Of a DNA stretch of 64,000 nucleotides, positions 18,207-27,230 are shown one piece after another. Location of the stretch: contig OU744735.1 in NCBI GenBank assembly GCA_916613615.1, positions 52,530,082 to 52,594,081 on the forward strand. The letters run 5' to 3'. The position numbers and the translations under genes were made by a program. This DNA is from Steromphala cineraria. Lineage: Eukaryota > Mollusca > Gastropoda > Trochida > Trochidae. A model generated the notes under the pieces. It was not told the origin of the DNA. It saw only the letters and a list, made by a program, of their open reading frames with translations, and did not search any database. Position 1 is the first letter of the stretch, and each line of letters opens with the position of its first letter.

Positions 18207-20341
18207 CTCCCCCACCGCTTCAGTCTGTGTTCCATCGAGAGGTTGTCGAACCTTCGATGGCAGTCTTTGCCTCGACGAGCCGTCAGGGGGCCCTAGGGCC
18301 GCCGGTGTCGGCAGACAGTGTCTTGGTGAACCGCCAGGGGGCCGGAGTGCCGCCGGTTGCGGGGATCCTTTGTCTGGTACCGAGTCTTCCAGTAGGAGGC
18401 CGCCTGTCTCATTTCCTTTCGGAATGGGAGAAGGCCACGTCCAATGCCTGGGTCCTGTCCACGCTCAGGGACGGACATTTGCCTCTTTGGAAGCATGGGC
18501 CACCTTCTTCTACAGGAGTCAGGAGCACCCCGGTGCCATCCTCTCTGGAGAAGGCGGAAATTCTTCGAGCCGAGGTCGCAGCGTTGCTCGACAAGGCAGC
18601 TATCGAAGTGGTCCCGAAGGGACAGGAAGAGATCGGTTATTACTCGACGTACTTCCTAGTCACCAAGAAGGACGGAGGCTTCCGGCCAATTCTGAATTTG
18701 AAGCACCTCAACAAGATGTTGCAAGTGCCTTCTTTCAAGATGGAGACCTTGAGATCAGTGATAGCGTCCGTGGAGACAGGGGATTGGCTCTCGTCAATCG
18801 ATCTCAAGGACGCCTATCTTCACGTTCCAATGCACCCCCAGGCGCCAAGGGTGTTTACCAAACTGATGCTGATTCCGGCACAGGTTGCCAGATCGCAGGG
18901 TAGGTGCTGTCACCCGTACCTGGACGACTGGTTAATCAGGGCTTTGTCCCAGCTGTGGAATCAGGAGGCCACCCAGAGCATTTTGAACATTCTGTTGCGC
19001 TTGGGTTGGATAGTGAATTTGAAGAAGTCAGACCTCGAACCCTCCCAGGACCTTGTTTTCCTGGGGGCCCGGTTCCAGACGGCGACGGGGCTAGTGTCCC
19101 TAGCGCCAGACCGGGTGGCCAAGGTCTCTCAGACCGCAGGTCGTTTCCTACAGAGTCCCGCGCATCCCGCACGCATGTGGCTTCGGCTGCTGGGAAACAT
19201 GGCGGCGACAGTGGATGTTGTCTGGCGAGCTCGCCTGCGCATGAGACCGGTTCAACAGGCGTTAGCCCAGCTGTGGTCACACGCAGGCAGCCTGGAACAG
19301 TCAGTAGCTGTCCCCGAGTGGCTGTTGGGCCATCTCGAGTGGTGGACAGAGGAGGACAATTTGAACAGAGGTATTCCCTTGGACAATCCTCAGACGACAG
19401 TCACGGTTCAGACGGACGCTTCCCTCTCAGGCTGGGGGGGAGTCCTCGGAGACCACTCAGCTTCGGGCCTGTGGTCTCTGGACGAGTCCAAGAGGCACAT
19501 CAACGTGCTGGAGTTACGTGCTGTCAGGAGAGTCTTCAGTCAGTTCCTCCAGTTGCTGACAGGCCAAGTGGTTCGTCTAGAAATGGACAACCAGACGGCC
19601 TTGACCTACATCCTCAAGCAGGGCGGAACGGTATCCCCAGCGCTCCTTCAGGAGGCGTGGGAGTTCCTGCTCTGGTGCGATCGGTACAACATTCGGGTCT
19701 TTCCAGTGTACCTTCCGGGGGTGGACAATGTCCGGGCGGACGCCTTGTCGCGTCGAATCCTGGCACCTCACGAATGGCTGCTCCACCGGGGGACATTCGA
19801 GGTTATCTCCCAGTTGTACGGGTCATTCCAGGTGGATCTGTTTGCGTCCGGGAAGACGCACCAGACACCTGTCTTCTGCTCCAGAATTCCAGACCCTCAC
19901 GCTCTGGCGGCCGACGCCTTCGCGATCGACTGGACCGGCAAGGTTCTGTGGGCGTTCCCACCAGTTCCCTTGATTCCCAGAGTTCTGTCACAGTTGGCCG
20001 ACCAGCCTGCACAGTTACTGGTGCTGCTGGCGCCGCTTTGGACGGCCCAGACGTGGTTTCCGTTGGTCCTCAGGTTTCTTGTACGGCCTCCTGTACTGTT
20101 ACCCTGTCGACCGGGTCTGCTGACGCAGGAAGGGGCGCCACACCCGAATCCCAACATTCAGTGGGTGGCTTGGCCTCTGTCAGGAGTCGCCTCCAGGAGA
20201 GCGGAATTCCTGCACGAGTTGCAGATACAATTCTTGCTTCGAGGAGGGATTCCACGAACATTCAGTACGAGGATAGATGGGCCTGCTATGCGCGCTGGAG
20301 TAGAAATAGAGGGCTTCTCGATCCCTTTTCTGCGGGTCTGA
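18071..20341 (+). CDS. pol: DIRS pol: reverse transcriptase, RNase H, DIRS C-terminal domain
   Basis: The frame is open over 756 codons, nominally from GTG 18071, overlapping the gag end; the true start is unknown. Reverse-transcriptase motifs are YYSTYFLVTKKDGGFRPILN (about residues 193-212), SSIDLKDAYLHVP, and YLDD at 283-286. RNase H shows TVQTDASLSGWGG (Asp near 449), a conserved Glu in INVLELRAV, DNQTALTYI and the closing NVRADALSRR. The C-terminal region (DLFAS, PVFCSR, PDPHALAADAF, FPPVPLIPRVL) fits the domain after RNase H in DIRS elements, often described as methyltransferase-like. Between HVPMHP (near 18836) and APRVFTK (near 18843) the usual block with the PFGL motif is absent, an in-frame loss of roughly 25 residues, so the enzyme is probably inactive. 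Confidence 0.88.
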   Translation: MELFYPTRGRSGSAREAGQEAERAAALQGAAAGFSGERGRLQGSLTPPPLQSVFHREVVEPSMAVFASTSRQGALGPPVSADSVLVNRQGAGVPPVAGILCLVPSLPVGGRLSHFLSEWEKATSNAWVLSTLRDGHLPLWKHGPPSSTGVRSTPVPSSLEKAEILRAEVAALLDKAAIEVVPKGQEEIGYYSTYFLVTKKDGGFRPILNLKHLNKMLQVPSFKMETLRSVIASVETGDWLSSIDLKDAYLHVPMHPQAPRVFTKLMLIPAQVARSQGRCCHPYLDDWLIRALSQLWNQEATQSILNILLRLGWIVNLKKSDLEPSQDLVFLGARFQTATGLVSLAPDRVAKVSQTAGRFLQSPAHPARMWLRLLGNMAATVDVVWRARLRMRPVQQALAQLWSHAGSLEQSVAVPEWLLGHLEWWTEEDNLNRGIPLDNPQTTVTVQTDASLSGWGGVLGDHSASGLWSLDESKRHINVLELRAVRRVFSQFLQLLTGQVVRLEMDNQTALTYILKQGGTVSPALLQEAWEFLLWCDRYNIRVFPVYLPGVDNVRADALSRRILAPHEWLLHRGTFEVISQLYGSFQVDLFASGKTHQTPVFCSRIPDPHALAADAFAIDWTGKVLWAFPPVPLIPRVLSQLADQPAQLLVLLAPLWTAQTWFPLVLRFLVRPPVLLPCRPGLLTQEGAPHPNPNIQWVAWPLSGVASRRAEFLHELQIQFLLRGGIPRTFSTRIDGPAMRAGVEIEGFSIPFLRV

Positions 20342-21240
20342 TCCCGGTGCTGGAGTTTCTGCAGTCCAGGCTCGATGAGGGTCTGGCTGCTTCGACCGTT
20401 CGAGGTTATTCGACGGCAATCTCCGCATTCCACGTTCCGGTGGACGGCACCGTGCTCGGTAGCCATCCCATGGTCCAGCGTTTCCTAGCGGGCGTGGACA
20501 GGATCCGTCCGCCTTTGCGGCGGGTCAGCCCGACTTGGGATCTATCATATGTACTGGATTGGTTGTCAGGTCCGTCTTTTAGGGACCTGGACAAAATATC
20601 ACTTCAGCTGCTGACATGGAAGGCAGCCTTCTTGGTGGCGGTCACGTCCGGCAGGCGGGTAGGGGATATCCACGCGATGTCTTCCGATCCCGAGCTGACT
20701 GTCTTTCATAAAGACAGAGTCAGCATTAGACTGCCGGACTCGTACCGTCCGAGGGTGGCGCATTCGTTTCACGTAACGGCGCCCATTGAACTTCCAGCTC
20801 TGCTCCAGCCGGCTACGTCGGGAGCAAGGGCTTCAGTGCCGCATGTCTTGGACGTGCGTAGGACACTGAAGAAATATGTCCTAAGAACGAGGGATATCCG
20901 CAAAAGCAACCAGTTGTTCTGCTGCTACGGCAGGGGAAAGGCGGGTGATCCCGCCTCCAAACAGACTATTTCCAGGTGGATAGTCTCGACTATCTGCCTG
21001 AGTTATGCCCACAAGGGTCATCAACCTCCTGAGGGTTTGAAAGCTCACTCGGTTAGGGCGGTAGCGACCTCTAAGGCTTATGCTGCGTCCCTGCCTATTG
21101 AAGAGATCTGTTCGGCCGCTATTTGGAGCCGGCCGAGCACGTTCATTAAACATTACCAACTTGACATGCACTCCAGCGAGCGTGCTCGGTTTGGCAAGTC
21201 GGTTCTCTCCAGTGGGCAGGGGCGTGTACCCTCTAGTTGA
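20161..21240 (+). CDS. DIRS tyrosine recombinase
   Basis: The frame is open from 18904, but everything before about 20160 is a shadow of pol. Recognisable recombinase sequence starts around SVRSRLQESGIPARVADTIL and overlaps the pol end by about 180 bp. An N-terminal SAM-like part (FLQSRLDEGLAASTVRGYST) precedes the catalytic domain. Counted from 18904, catalytic residues are Arg in SGRRVGD (584/585), the HxxR box in HSVRAVATS (His 715, Arg 718), Trp in IWSRPS and the nucleophile Tyr 751 in KHYQLDM. All expected residues are present and no stop interrupts the domain, so this protein may be intact. It would integrate the circular DNA intermediate without target duplication. Confidence 0.9.
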   Translation: MGGLASVRSRLQESGIPARVADTILASRRDSTNIQYEDRWACYARWSRNRGLLDPFSAGLIPVLEFLQSRLDEGLAASTVRGYSTAISAFHVPVDGTVLGSHPMVQRFLAGVDRIRPPLRRVSPTWDLSYVLDWLSGPSFRDLDKISLQLLTWKAAFLVAVTSGRRVGDIHAMSSDPELTVFHKDRVSIRLPDSYRPRVAHSFHVTAPIELPALLQPATSGARASVPHVLDVRRTLKKYVLRTRDIRKSNQLFCCYGRGKAGDPASKQTISRWIVSTICLSYAHKGHQPPEGLKAHSVRAVATSKAYAASLPIEEICSAAIWSRPSTFIKHYQLDMHSSERARFGKSVLSSGQGRVPSS

Positions 21241-21796
21241 TTGAGCTTTCGGTATATGTTATATAGGAAATTTTGTGGTTTCCTTAGTGCCGTTGTTTTA
21301 GTGTCGAAGTTAGCGGGTACTTGTCGTACTAACCACTAACCACTAACCATTTGCACAGTTATTTCTTGAACTCTGGCAGAAATCACCCTCGGGTGTTTTT
21401 CTTTGGGGTTAACGTTACCTTTTCTAGAAGTCCCCTAGTAGCTTCTTTCAAAAGAAGGGGGGGGGGAGGGACGTTTGATCTAAACTCTTACTTTTGCCGA
21501 GTTTATCGGTGTAAAGCCATTATTACCCAGGGGTAGCCCTCCACGGTCATTGCAGTGGCAAGGTCACGTGACTTGGTGAGTGTGCTTTAATTCCTTGTGT
21601 TTTATTTTAATTATTGCAGACAGAATTCCACTTCCGAAGATTAGTCTCTGGGAGTCTTCTTATGCAGTAAGTACCCCAAGGAGGATACCCTTCTGAAAAA
21701 GAATCGAACAAACCTGCAGAGGTTTCAGATTCTTTGAAGGGGATCCTCCTTGGGGTACGGCCACCCACCTCCCCTTATTCTGTCTGGCTTTGGCTA
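21241..21796 (+). other. DIRS 3' untranslated region with the internal complementary region
   Basis: Noncoding sequence between the recombinase stop and the right ITR. It contains a G run (AAGGGGGGGGGAGGG near 21457) and, at 21660-21758, the internal complementary region annotated separately. Confidence 0.7.
21660..21758 (+). repeat. DIRS internal complementary region (circle-junction template)
   Basis: 21660-21704 is the reverse complement of the left end 15551-15595, and 21705-21758 is the reverse complement of the right end 21983-22036. The two are directly abutted: GAAAAAGAAT then CGAACAAACC. Read on the minus strand this is right end followed by left end, the sequence of a closed circle. 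In the accepted DIRS replication model this region templates completion and circularisation of the cDNA. It also fixes the element ends precisely. Confidence 0.95.
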
Positions 21797-21998
21797 AGAT
21801 TGATAAGAGGCTGGTTTAGAGTTATCTGCCCCTGTCGCTAGGGACGCCACTAGGGCTAGGGCTGGATGCAGGGTGGTAACAACAGATAACAGAACACGTT
21901 TTTATCGATGTTTTGGTATTTTTTAATTGTAAAAAATAGTCACAACCTGTCATATAGCAAAAATACAGATTTTATGCAGTAAGTACCCCAAGGAGGAT
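21797..21998 (-). repeat. DIRS right inverted terminal repeat
   Basis: Starts AGATTGATAAGAGGCTGG and ends GTACCCCAAGGAGGAT; reverse complement of 15569-15770. A 38-base right extension (21999-22036) follows, carrying CCTCTGCAGGTTTGTTCG. Confidence 0.95.
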
Positions 21999-22036
21999 CC
22001 CCTTCAAAGAATCTGAAACCTCTGCAGGTTTGTTCG

Positions 22037-22378
22037 AGTTGATTGTAAAACACTTTCATGATAAGGCAAATCATGTTGCAGGAACCAACCAAACTTTAGC
22101 TGCACTTTCTGCAAGGTTTTGGATTATCTCTGGTCGTGAAGAGATACGTGAGTGGGAGAATCAGTGCATGAGATGTAAAATGTTAAAAGCAAAGCCAGCG
22201 CAACAGATAATGGCTCCACTTCCAAAGCTAAGGCTTAATCCTTCTTTGAGAGCATTTGCGCAAGCTGCAGTGGATTTTGCAGGTCCCTTCATGACGACTC
22301 AAGGTAGAGGAAAAGCAAAACACAAACGATATCTCTGCCTTTTCACCTGTCTTTGTTCTCGAGCTGTTCATTTGAAGT
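22037..22378 (+). pseudogene. pol: BEL/Pao integrase, zinc-binding domain and start of core
   Basis: After the DIRS right end the BEL pol resumes in phase (ELIVKHFHDKANHVAG). The H2C2 zinc-binding pattern is visible: HFHDKANH, then CMRCKMLKAKP. The core begins with AAVDFAGPF, whose Asp (near 22273) is the first acidic catalytic residue. The frame ends in TAG at 22376-22378 directly after CLCSRAVHLK, where homologous sequence continues in another frame, so there is a decay frameshift here. Integrase joins the cDNA to host DNA. Confidence 0.85.
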
Positions 22379-22910
22379 AGCGTTTGGTCTGGACACCGAC
22401 TCATTCCTTAATGCCTTTTATCGGATGGCCAGTCGTAGAGGTCTACCAGAGGATATTGTGTGCGACAATGGCACCAACTTTGTAGGGGCTGCTAAAGAAC
22501 TTAAAAATCTGGTATCATGTTTAGACTCGTCAGCAGTGAAGCGTTCTCTTGCCAATAAAGGAACAAGATGGCATTTCAATCTTCCAGGAGGTCCTCATTT
22601 CGGAGGAGTTTTCGAGGCAATGATTAAGTCTGCCAAGCGTGCAATTTTTGGTATTCTCCAAAAAGGACATGTCAATGATGAGGAGCTAATGACTGCCTTT
22701 GTTGGAGCTGAAAGTTTGATAAATTCTCGTCCTATCACCTATCAGACATCTCATCCAAATGATGATGTGCCACTCACTCCTAATCACTTCTTGCACGGGC
22801 AGGTGGGTGGTGAGTTCGCTCCTGAGGCAGTAGATGGAACTTCCTTCAGTCCAAGAAAACGATGGAGAAGAATCAGGAGCTTGTTCGACACTTTTGGGCT
22901 CGATGGATGA
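22353..22910 (+). pseudogene. pol: BEL/Pao integrase core, continued
   Basis: This is the next open frame of the same polyprotein. It carries the second catalytic Asp in IVCDNGTNFVG (near 22463) and the catalytic Glu in GGVFEAMIKSAKR (near 22615), then NSRPITY and LTPNHFLHG, both typical of BEL/Pao integrase. It ends at 22910 after a shift near 22865-22890; homologous sequence resumes in the frame opening at 22862. All three DDE residues survive, but in two separate frames. Confidence 0.85.
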
Positions 22911-23416
22911 AGGAGTGGATTCCGAGTCTCAACCGAAGATCAAAATGGTGCCAAGAAAAAAGAGACATGAAAGTTGGTGATGTTGTCCTGGTTGTCTCGT
23001 CCAACACCCCAAGAGGACACTGGCCACTCGGAAGAGTACTGAAGGTCTATCCTGGTAATGATGGTCACGTCAGGGTTGCTGATGTTCAGATTCGCAACTC
23101 TATACTTACCCGACCAGTCACAAAGCTTTGCCATCTGGAGCTGAAAGAGGAATTGAGGGCGACAGAGGAGACGAGAACAGCCGAGGAGGAGTATCGAACA
23201 GCAGAGGAGGAGTCTAGAACAGCAGAAGAGGAGTCGAGGATGACAGAAGAGGAGTCGAGGATGACAGAAGAGGAGACGAGGATGACAGAAGAGGAGACGA
23301 GGATGACAGAAGAGGAGACAAGGATGACAGAAGAGGAGACGAGGATGACAGAAGAGGAGACAAGGATGACAGAAGAGGATTCGAGGATGACAGAAGACGA
23401 AACAGATGATTCTTAA
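22862..23416 (+). CDS. pol: BEL/Pao integrase C-terminal domain with acidic repeat tail
   Basis: An open frame of 184 codons starts with helical sequence ([17 protein letters not shown]) and a small SH3-like C-terminal region ([27 protein letters not shown]), the standard end of BEL/Pao pol. From about residue 97 the protein becomes a heptapeptide repeat of the type MTEEETR, about eleven units ending at 23400, encoded by a 21-bp minisatellite. The repeat keeps the frame because its unit is a multiple of three. The frame ends at TAA 23414-23416. Confidence 0.8.
   Translation: MEKNQELVRHFWARWMKEWIPSLNRRSKWCQEKRDMKVGDVVLVVSSNTPRGHWPLGRVLKVYPGNDGHVRVADVQIRNSILTRPVTKLCHLELKEELRATEETRTAEEEYRTAEEESRTAEEESRMTEEESRMTEEETRMTEEETRMTEEETRMTEEETRMTEEETRMTEEDSRMTEDETDDS
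23150..23405 (+). repeat. 21-bp coding minisatellite at the pol 3' end
   Basis: Units resembling GAGGATGACAGAAGAGGAGAC repeat about eleven times, more variable at the left (ACAGCCGAGGAGGAGTATCG) and nearly identical in the middle. The product is a strongly acidic Glu/Thr/Arg tail. Confidence 0.85.
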
Positions 23417-23787
23417 AGGATTCAGTGGATGTGTTGTATATAGTGAAAGTGAAATTCAGTGGATAAAGTTGTTATTTCTTTTCAGTGGGATTCAATAATG
23501 TGAGTATATGATGTGCTTATAATTTTGATTATGAACTTTCATGTGAAAGTTTTGTGAAAAGTGAATATGTGCAAAACGGAATATGTTCATCTTGATTTCA
23601 TGGATTAGAAGAGGCGATGAACTGTGAAAGATGGATAACGAACTGAACTCAATTATTTTTCAGGTCAGATTGACATTAATTTTCGAAAATAATGGAATAT
23701 GTGTTGAAATGCATTTTGTGTATATTTCAGATGACTTTTGTTTATATTGATGGATAGGGTTTTTGTTTATATTGGTAGTGTTCTATC
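23417..23787 (+). other. BEL/Pao 3' noncoding region
   Basis: AT-rich sequence between the pol stop and the polypurine tract, with several loose repeats of TTCAGTGGATAAAG/TTCAGTGGGATTC near 23421-23490. No coding signal. Confidence 0.6.
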
Positions 23788-23801
23788 AAGGAGGGGGGAA
23801 A
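23788..23801 (+). promoter_or_regulatory. Polypurine tract
   Basis: AAGGAGGGGGGAAA lies immediately before the 3' LTR and is the expected plus-strand primer site of an LTR retrotransposon. Confidence 0.85.
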
Positions 23802-24197
23802 TGGTCAGAAGGTTTATGAAAATTTCATATTCTATATTTCATCTTTATTTCATTTGATGTTAGAACATGTTTTCGTTCGATGAACAGCACACCCGAACGC
23901 ACCCTGCTTCGCGGAAGACTAAACGCCGCCATCTTTGCATGAATGCTTTGACTTGACTTAGGCCTTACATTCTGTCTTGACAGGATGTCATCTTTTCTTC
24001 CTAATGATTAGCTTTTAGAATTAGATACTTGTTTAAACTTAGATTAGAACAAAACAAGTATTACACAGTAAGTAAACATGTACCATTAGTGAATTAGTAG
24101 AACAAGAAAACATGCAATAATATGTAACTGTGTAAATAGTATTGTAAATAAAAATTGTATTATAAGTTAGTCACGCCTTTGTTATCCCTGCCGAACA
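23802..24197 (+). repeat. 3' LTR of the BEL/Pao element
   Basis: Same length (396 bp) and termini as the 5' LTR. The right target duplication CATAT is at 24198-24202. Confidence 0.95.
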
Positions 24198-24229
24198 CAT
24201 ATGATCAATATATATTTATATTCATTATT

Positions 24230-27200
24230 ATTAACAGACCTTCAGCCATTACTAAAACATTACATAATACAACTTGTTTTTGGACCCGGCTAACGGTCCC
24301 TTTAGACCCACAATATTGATTTTAATGTACATAAAACTTTCTAAAGTATGTCATGAATATCTTTGCTGGTCCAATTGTCTTTTGTGTTGCCAGAGGGTTG
24401 TTCAAGTTCAGGAAAACACTCATGGCAACTCTCAGGGTGTTCTTGGAATCATAATGCGGTGACAGCAATATTTTTAAATTGAACAGACCTTCAGCAATCT
24501 CACAACGTTCACAATTATATAATGCACCTCATAACAACTTGTTCTTGGACCCGGATAACGGTCACTTCCTAACCCACAATATTGGTTTTTATAGAACTTT
24601 CTTAAGCCTATATCATAAATATCTTTCAACACGATAAGTTTAGGAAGAAGTTTTGCCTTGTGGTACCATTGACCATGATACTCCAAGAGAAGCTGCTTCA
24701 CCTCGCGGAGAGTTCTTGAAACGTCCTCAAAAGAGACAACCATTCTGATGATTCCACGTCCATCTTCAGTACATCGACCAATCTCTGAAGGAAAAAATAC
24801 AGAAAGATTTCTGACCGAGGTTGTGTATAATATGACTTAACATTGATCCCTCTATCAAATATGTCTGTTGTTCGACCTTGATACTCGGAGATAGACTGCT
24901 TCACCTGGCGGAGAATTCCTGAACTAAACGTCTCGGTAAGGGACATCCATTCTAATGATTCCACGTCCATCTTCAGTATATCTTTAAATCTCTGAAGGAA
25001 GAAAATGCAGAGAGATTTCTTCCCGAGTTCACAAAGTTCACATTTACATAATGCACCTCATAACAACTTGTTACCGGATAAATGTCACTTCCAAACCCGC
25101 GAAAAGGTTTTTTAATTTAAATAGAACTGTTCAAAACCTATATCATAGATATATTTGCTGAAAACACTCATGGCATCTTTCAGGGTTTTCTTGGAATCAT
25201 AATGCGGTGACAGCAATATATTTAATTTGAACAGACCTTCAGCAATCACACAAAGTTCACATTTACATAATGCACCTCATAACAACTTGTCTTTGCAATT
25301 GGACCGGATAAAGGTCACTTCCAAACCCGCGAAAAGGGTTTTTATTTAAATAGAACTGTTCAAAACCTATATCATAGATATATTTGCTGAAAACACTCAT
25401 GGCATCTTTCAGGGTTTTCTTGGAATCATAATGCGATGACAGCAATATATTTAATTTGAACAGACCTTCAGCAATTGCACAAAGTTCGCATTTACATAAT
25501 GCACCTCATAACTTGTTCTTCGACCCGCTTAAAGGCACTTCCTTGCCCACAATATTGTTTTTTATCTACATACAACTTTCTTAAGCCTATATCATAAATA
25601 TCTTTCAACAAGCTAAGTTAAGAAAGGAGTATGGTCTTGTTGTATGTTGGACCATGATACTCCTAGAGAAACCGCTTCACCTCGCGGAGAGTTCTTGAAA
25701 CGTCTTCAAAAGAGACAACCATTCTGATGATTCCACGTCCATCTTCAGTAGATCAGTCAATCTCTGAAGGATAAAATACAGAGATGTCTGCCCGAGGTTG
25801 TGTATAATGTTTTAACATTGATCCCTCTATCCAATATGTCTGTTGTTCGACCTTGATACTCGGAGATAGACTGCTTCACCTGGCGGAGAGTTCCTGAACT
25901 AAACGTCTCGGTAAGGGTCAACCATTTTAATGATTCCACGTCCATCTTCAGTACATCGATCAATCTCTGAAGGATAAACTACAGATTTCTCCTCGAGGTT
26001 GTGTATAATATGACTTAACATTGATTACTCCTTAAATATGAGATATGTCCAATATGACACTCAGGACCAAAACAGCTTGGTGGCTTCTGTTGTCTTCACA
26101 ATCAGTGGATATGTGAGAAATGCAATTGATAAAAACAAATAACATATCACATTATTAAACATATAGAAAATCAACAAACTCCCTGTGAATGTTTCTTATT
26201 ATCTCTCTTGATTCAGACGGCTGGTACATTTTGTAAACAACCCATCCCCTTGTTTCTGAACTATCAAAGTGAATAGTGCCCTAAGTAGTTCTACAGATAA
26301 TGATTACCTCTCCTGATTCACTGAGCTGAATTGCTTTGTTGTCTTACCAGTCATAATTCCATGTTATGTTGATCAACATTTGTTTCCATGTCATAATGTT
26401 GCTTGGATGTTGTCAAGGATATTCGAAATAATCTTGTTTGCTAGTACTATTGTCTGTTGTGTTGCTAGAGGGTTGTTCAAGTTCAGGAAAACCCTCATGG
26501 CATCTTTCAGGGTTTTCTTGGAATCATCATGCAGTGACAGCAATATAGTCAAGTTAAACAGACATTCAGCAATCACACAAAGTTCACATTTACATAATGC
26601 ACCTCATAACAACTTGTTCTTGGACCCGCTTAAAGGTCACTTCCAGACCCACAAAATTGGTTTCTATCTACATACAACTTCCTTTAGCCTATATCATTAA
26701 TATCTTTATCTTTATCTAAAGTTGAGAAATGAGTATGGTCTTGTTGTATGTTTGACCTTGATACTCGCTTCACCTGGCGGAGAGTTCCTGAAACATCTTG
26801 GAAAGGGACAACCATGCTAATTATTCATTTTGCTAATTATTAACTTCAGTACATCGAGCAATCTCTAAAGGAAAAAATAGAGAGATATTTCTTCCCGAGA
26901 TTGTATGTAATATGACTTAACATTGATCACTCTATCAGATATGTTTGTAGTTTGACCTTGATACTCCTAGAGAAACCGCTTCACCTGGCGGAGAGTTCCT
27001 GAAACGTCTTGGAAAGGGACAACCATTCTAATTATTCCACGTCCATCTCCAGTACATCGATCAATCTCTGATTCTTCCCGAGAGTGTGTGTAATATGACT
27101 TAACATTGATGACTCTATCAAATATGTTTGTTGTTTGACCTTGATACTAGTAGAGAAACAGCTTGGCCTGGAGGAATTCCTCTCCACGCCCTCCTTCAGT

Positions 27201-27230
27201 ATATCGATTACTCTTTGAAAAATGGGATAA
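24230..27230 (-). pseudogene. Array of repeated exon-like blocks (unidentified family), decayed
   Basis: Two block types alternate on the minus strand. Block A reads like DVLKMDVESSEWLSL..TFQ.L..VKQ..SEYQGR and occurs near 24660-24790, 24870-24995, 25670-25770, 25850-25970, 26760-26870, 26950-27070 and 27140-27210. Block B reads like GLFNLTILLSLHDDSKKTLK..MRVFLNLNNPLATQ and occurs near 24360-24491, 25150-25232, 25390-25466 and 26405-26561. The DNA between, including ATAATGCACCTCATAACAAC and GGACCCG..TAA.GGTCACTTCC, is repeated about six times too, so whole exon-intron modules were duplicated. Frames are short and broken by stops and indels. The longest intact pieces are 24698-24970 and 24474-24743. 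The family was not recognised; a tandemly duplicated host gene and an unknown repeat are both possible. Confidence 0.6.

Larger units (their letters stand above)
15551..22036 (+). mobile_element. DIRS-type tyrosine-recombinase retrotransposon, about 6.5 kb
   Basis: The element has 202-bp inverted terminal repeats (15569-15770, 21797-21998), unequal short end extensions outside them, and an internal complementary region (21660-21758) that is the reverse complement of right end joined to left end. Coding order is gag, reverse transcriptase-RNase H with a downstream DIRS-specific domain, and tyrosine recombinase. It has no LTRs and no integrase, which defines the DIRS order. Outside the ends the BEL pol reads continuously (ATCACAA then AGTTGATTG), with no target duplication, as expected for recombinase-mediated insertion. 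Ends are certain to about one base because an A is shared at the junction. Confidence 0.95.
8585..24197 (+). mobile_element. BEL/Pao LTR retrotransposon, interrupted by a DIRS element
   Basis: Two direct 396-bp LTRs (8585-8980, 23802-24197) begin TGGTCAGAAGG and end CTGCCGAACA, and the target duplication CATAT lies at 8580-8584 and 24198-24202. Internal order is primer-binding site, coiled-coil gag region, zinc-knuckle gag, aspartic protease, reverse transcriptase with YMDD, RNase H, integrase, polypurine tract. The fused DUF1759-like gag, the protease reading LLDDAST and the integrase signatures are those of BEL/Pao. Removing the insertion at 13618-22036 leaves about 7.2 kb, a normal size for the family. 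The LTRs differ at three positions, so the insertion is fairly recent, but gag/pol carries frameshifts and a stop and the copy is not autonomous. Confidence 0.95.

Noticed and set aside
18904..20150. N-terminal two fifths of the 778-codon frame ending in the recombinase
   Set aside because: It runs opposite the reverse transcriptase/RNase H frame, has no motif, and reads as Gly/Ser/Arg-rich frame-shadow; only the part from about 20160 is recombinase.
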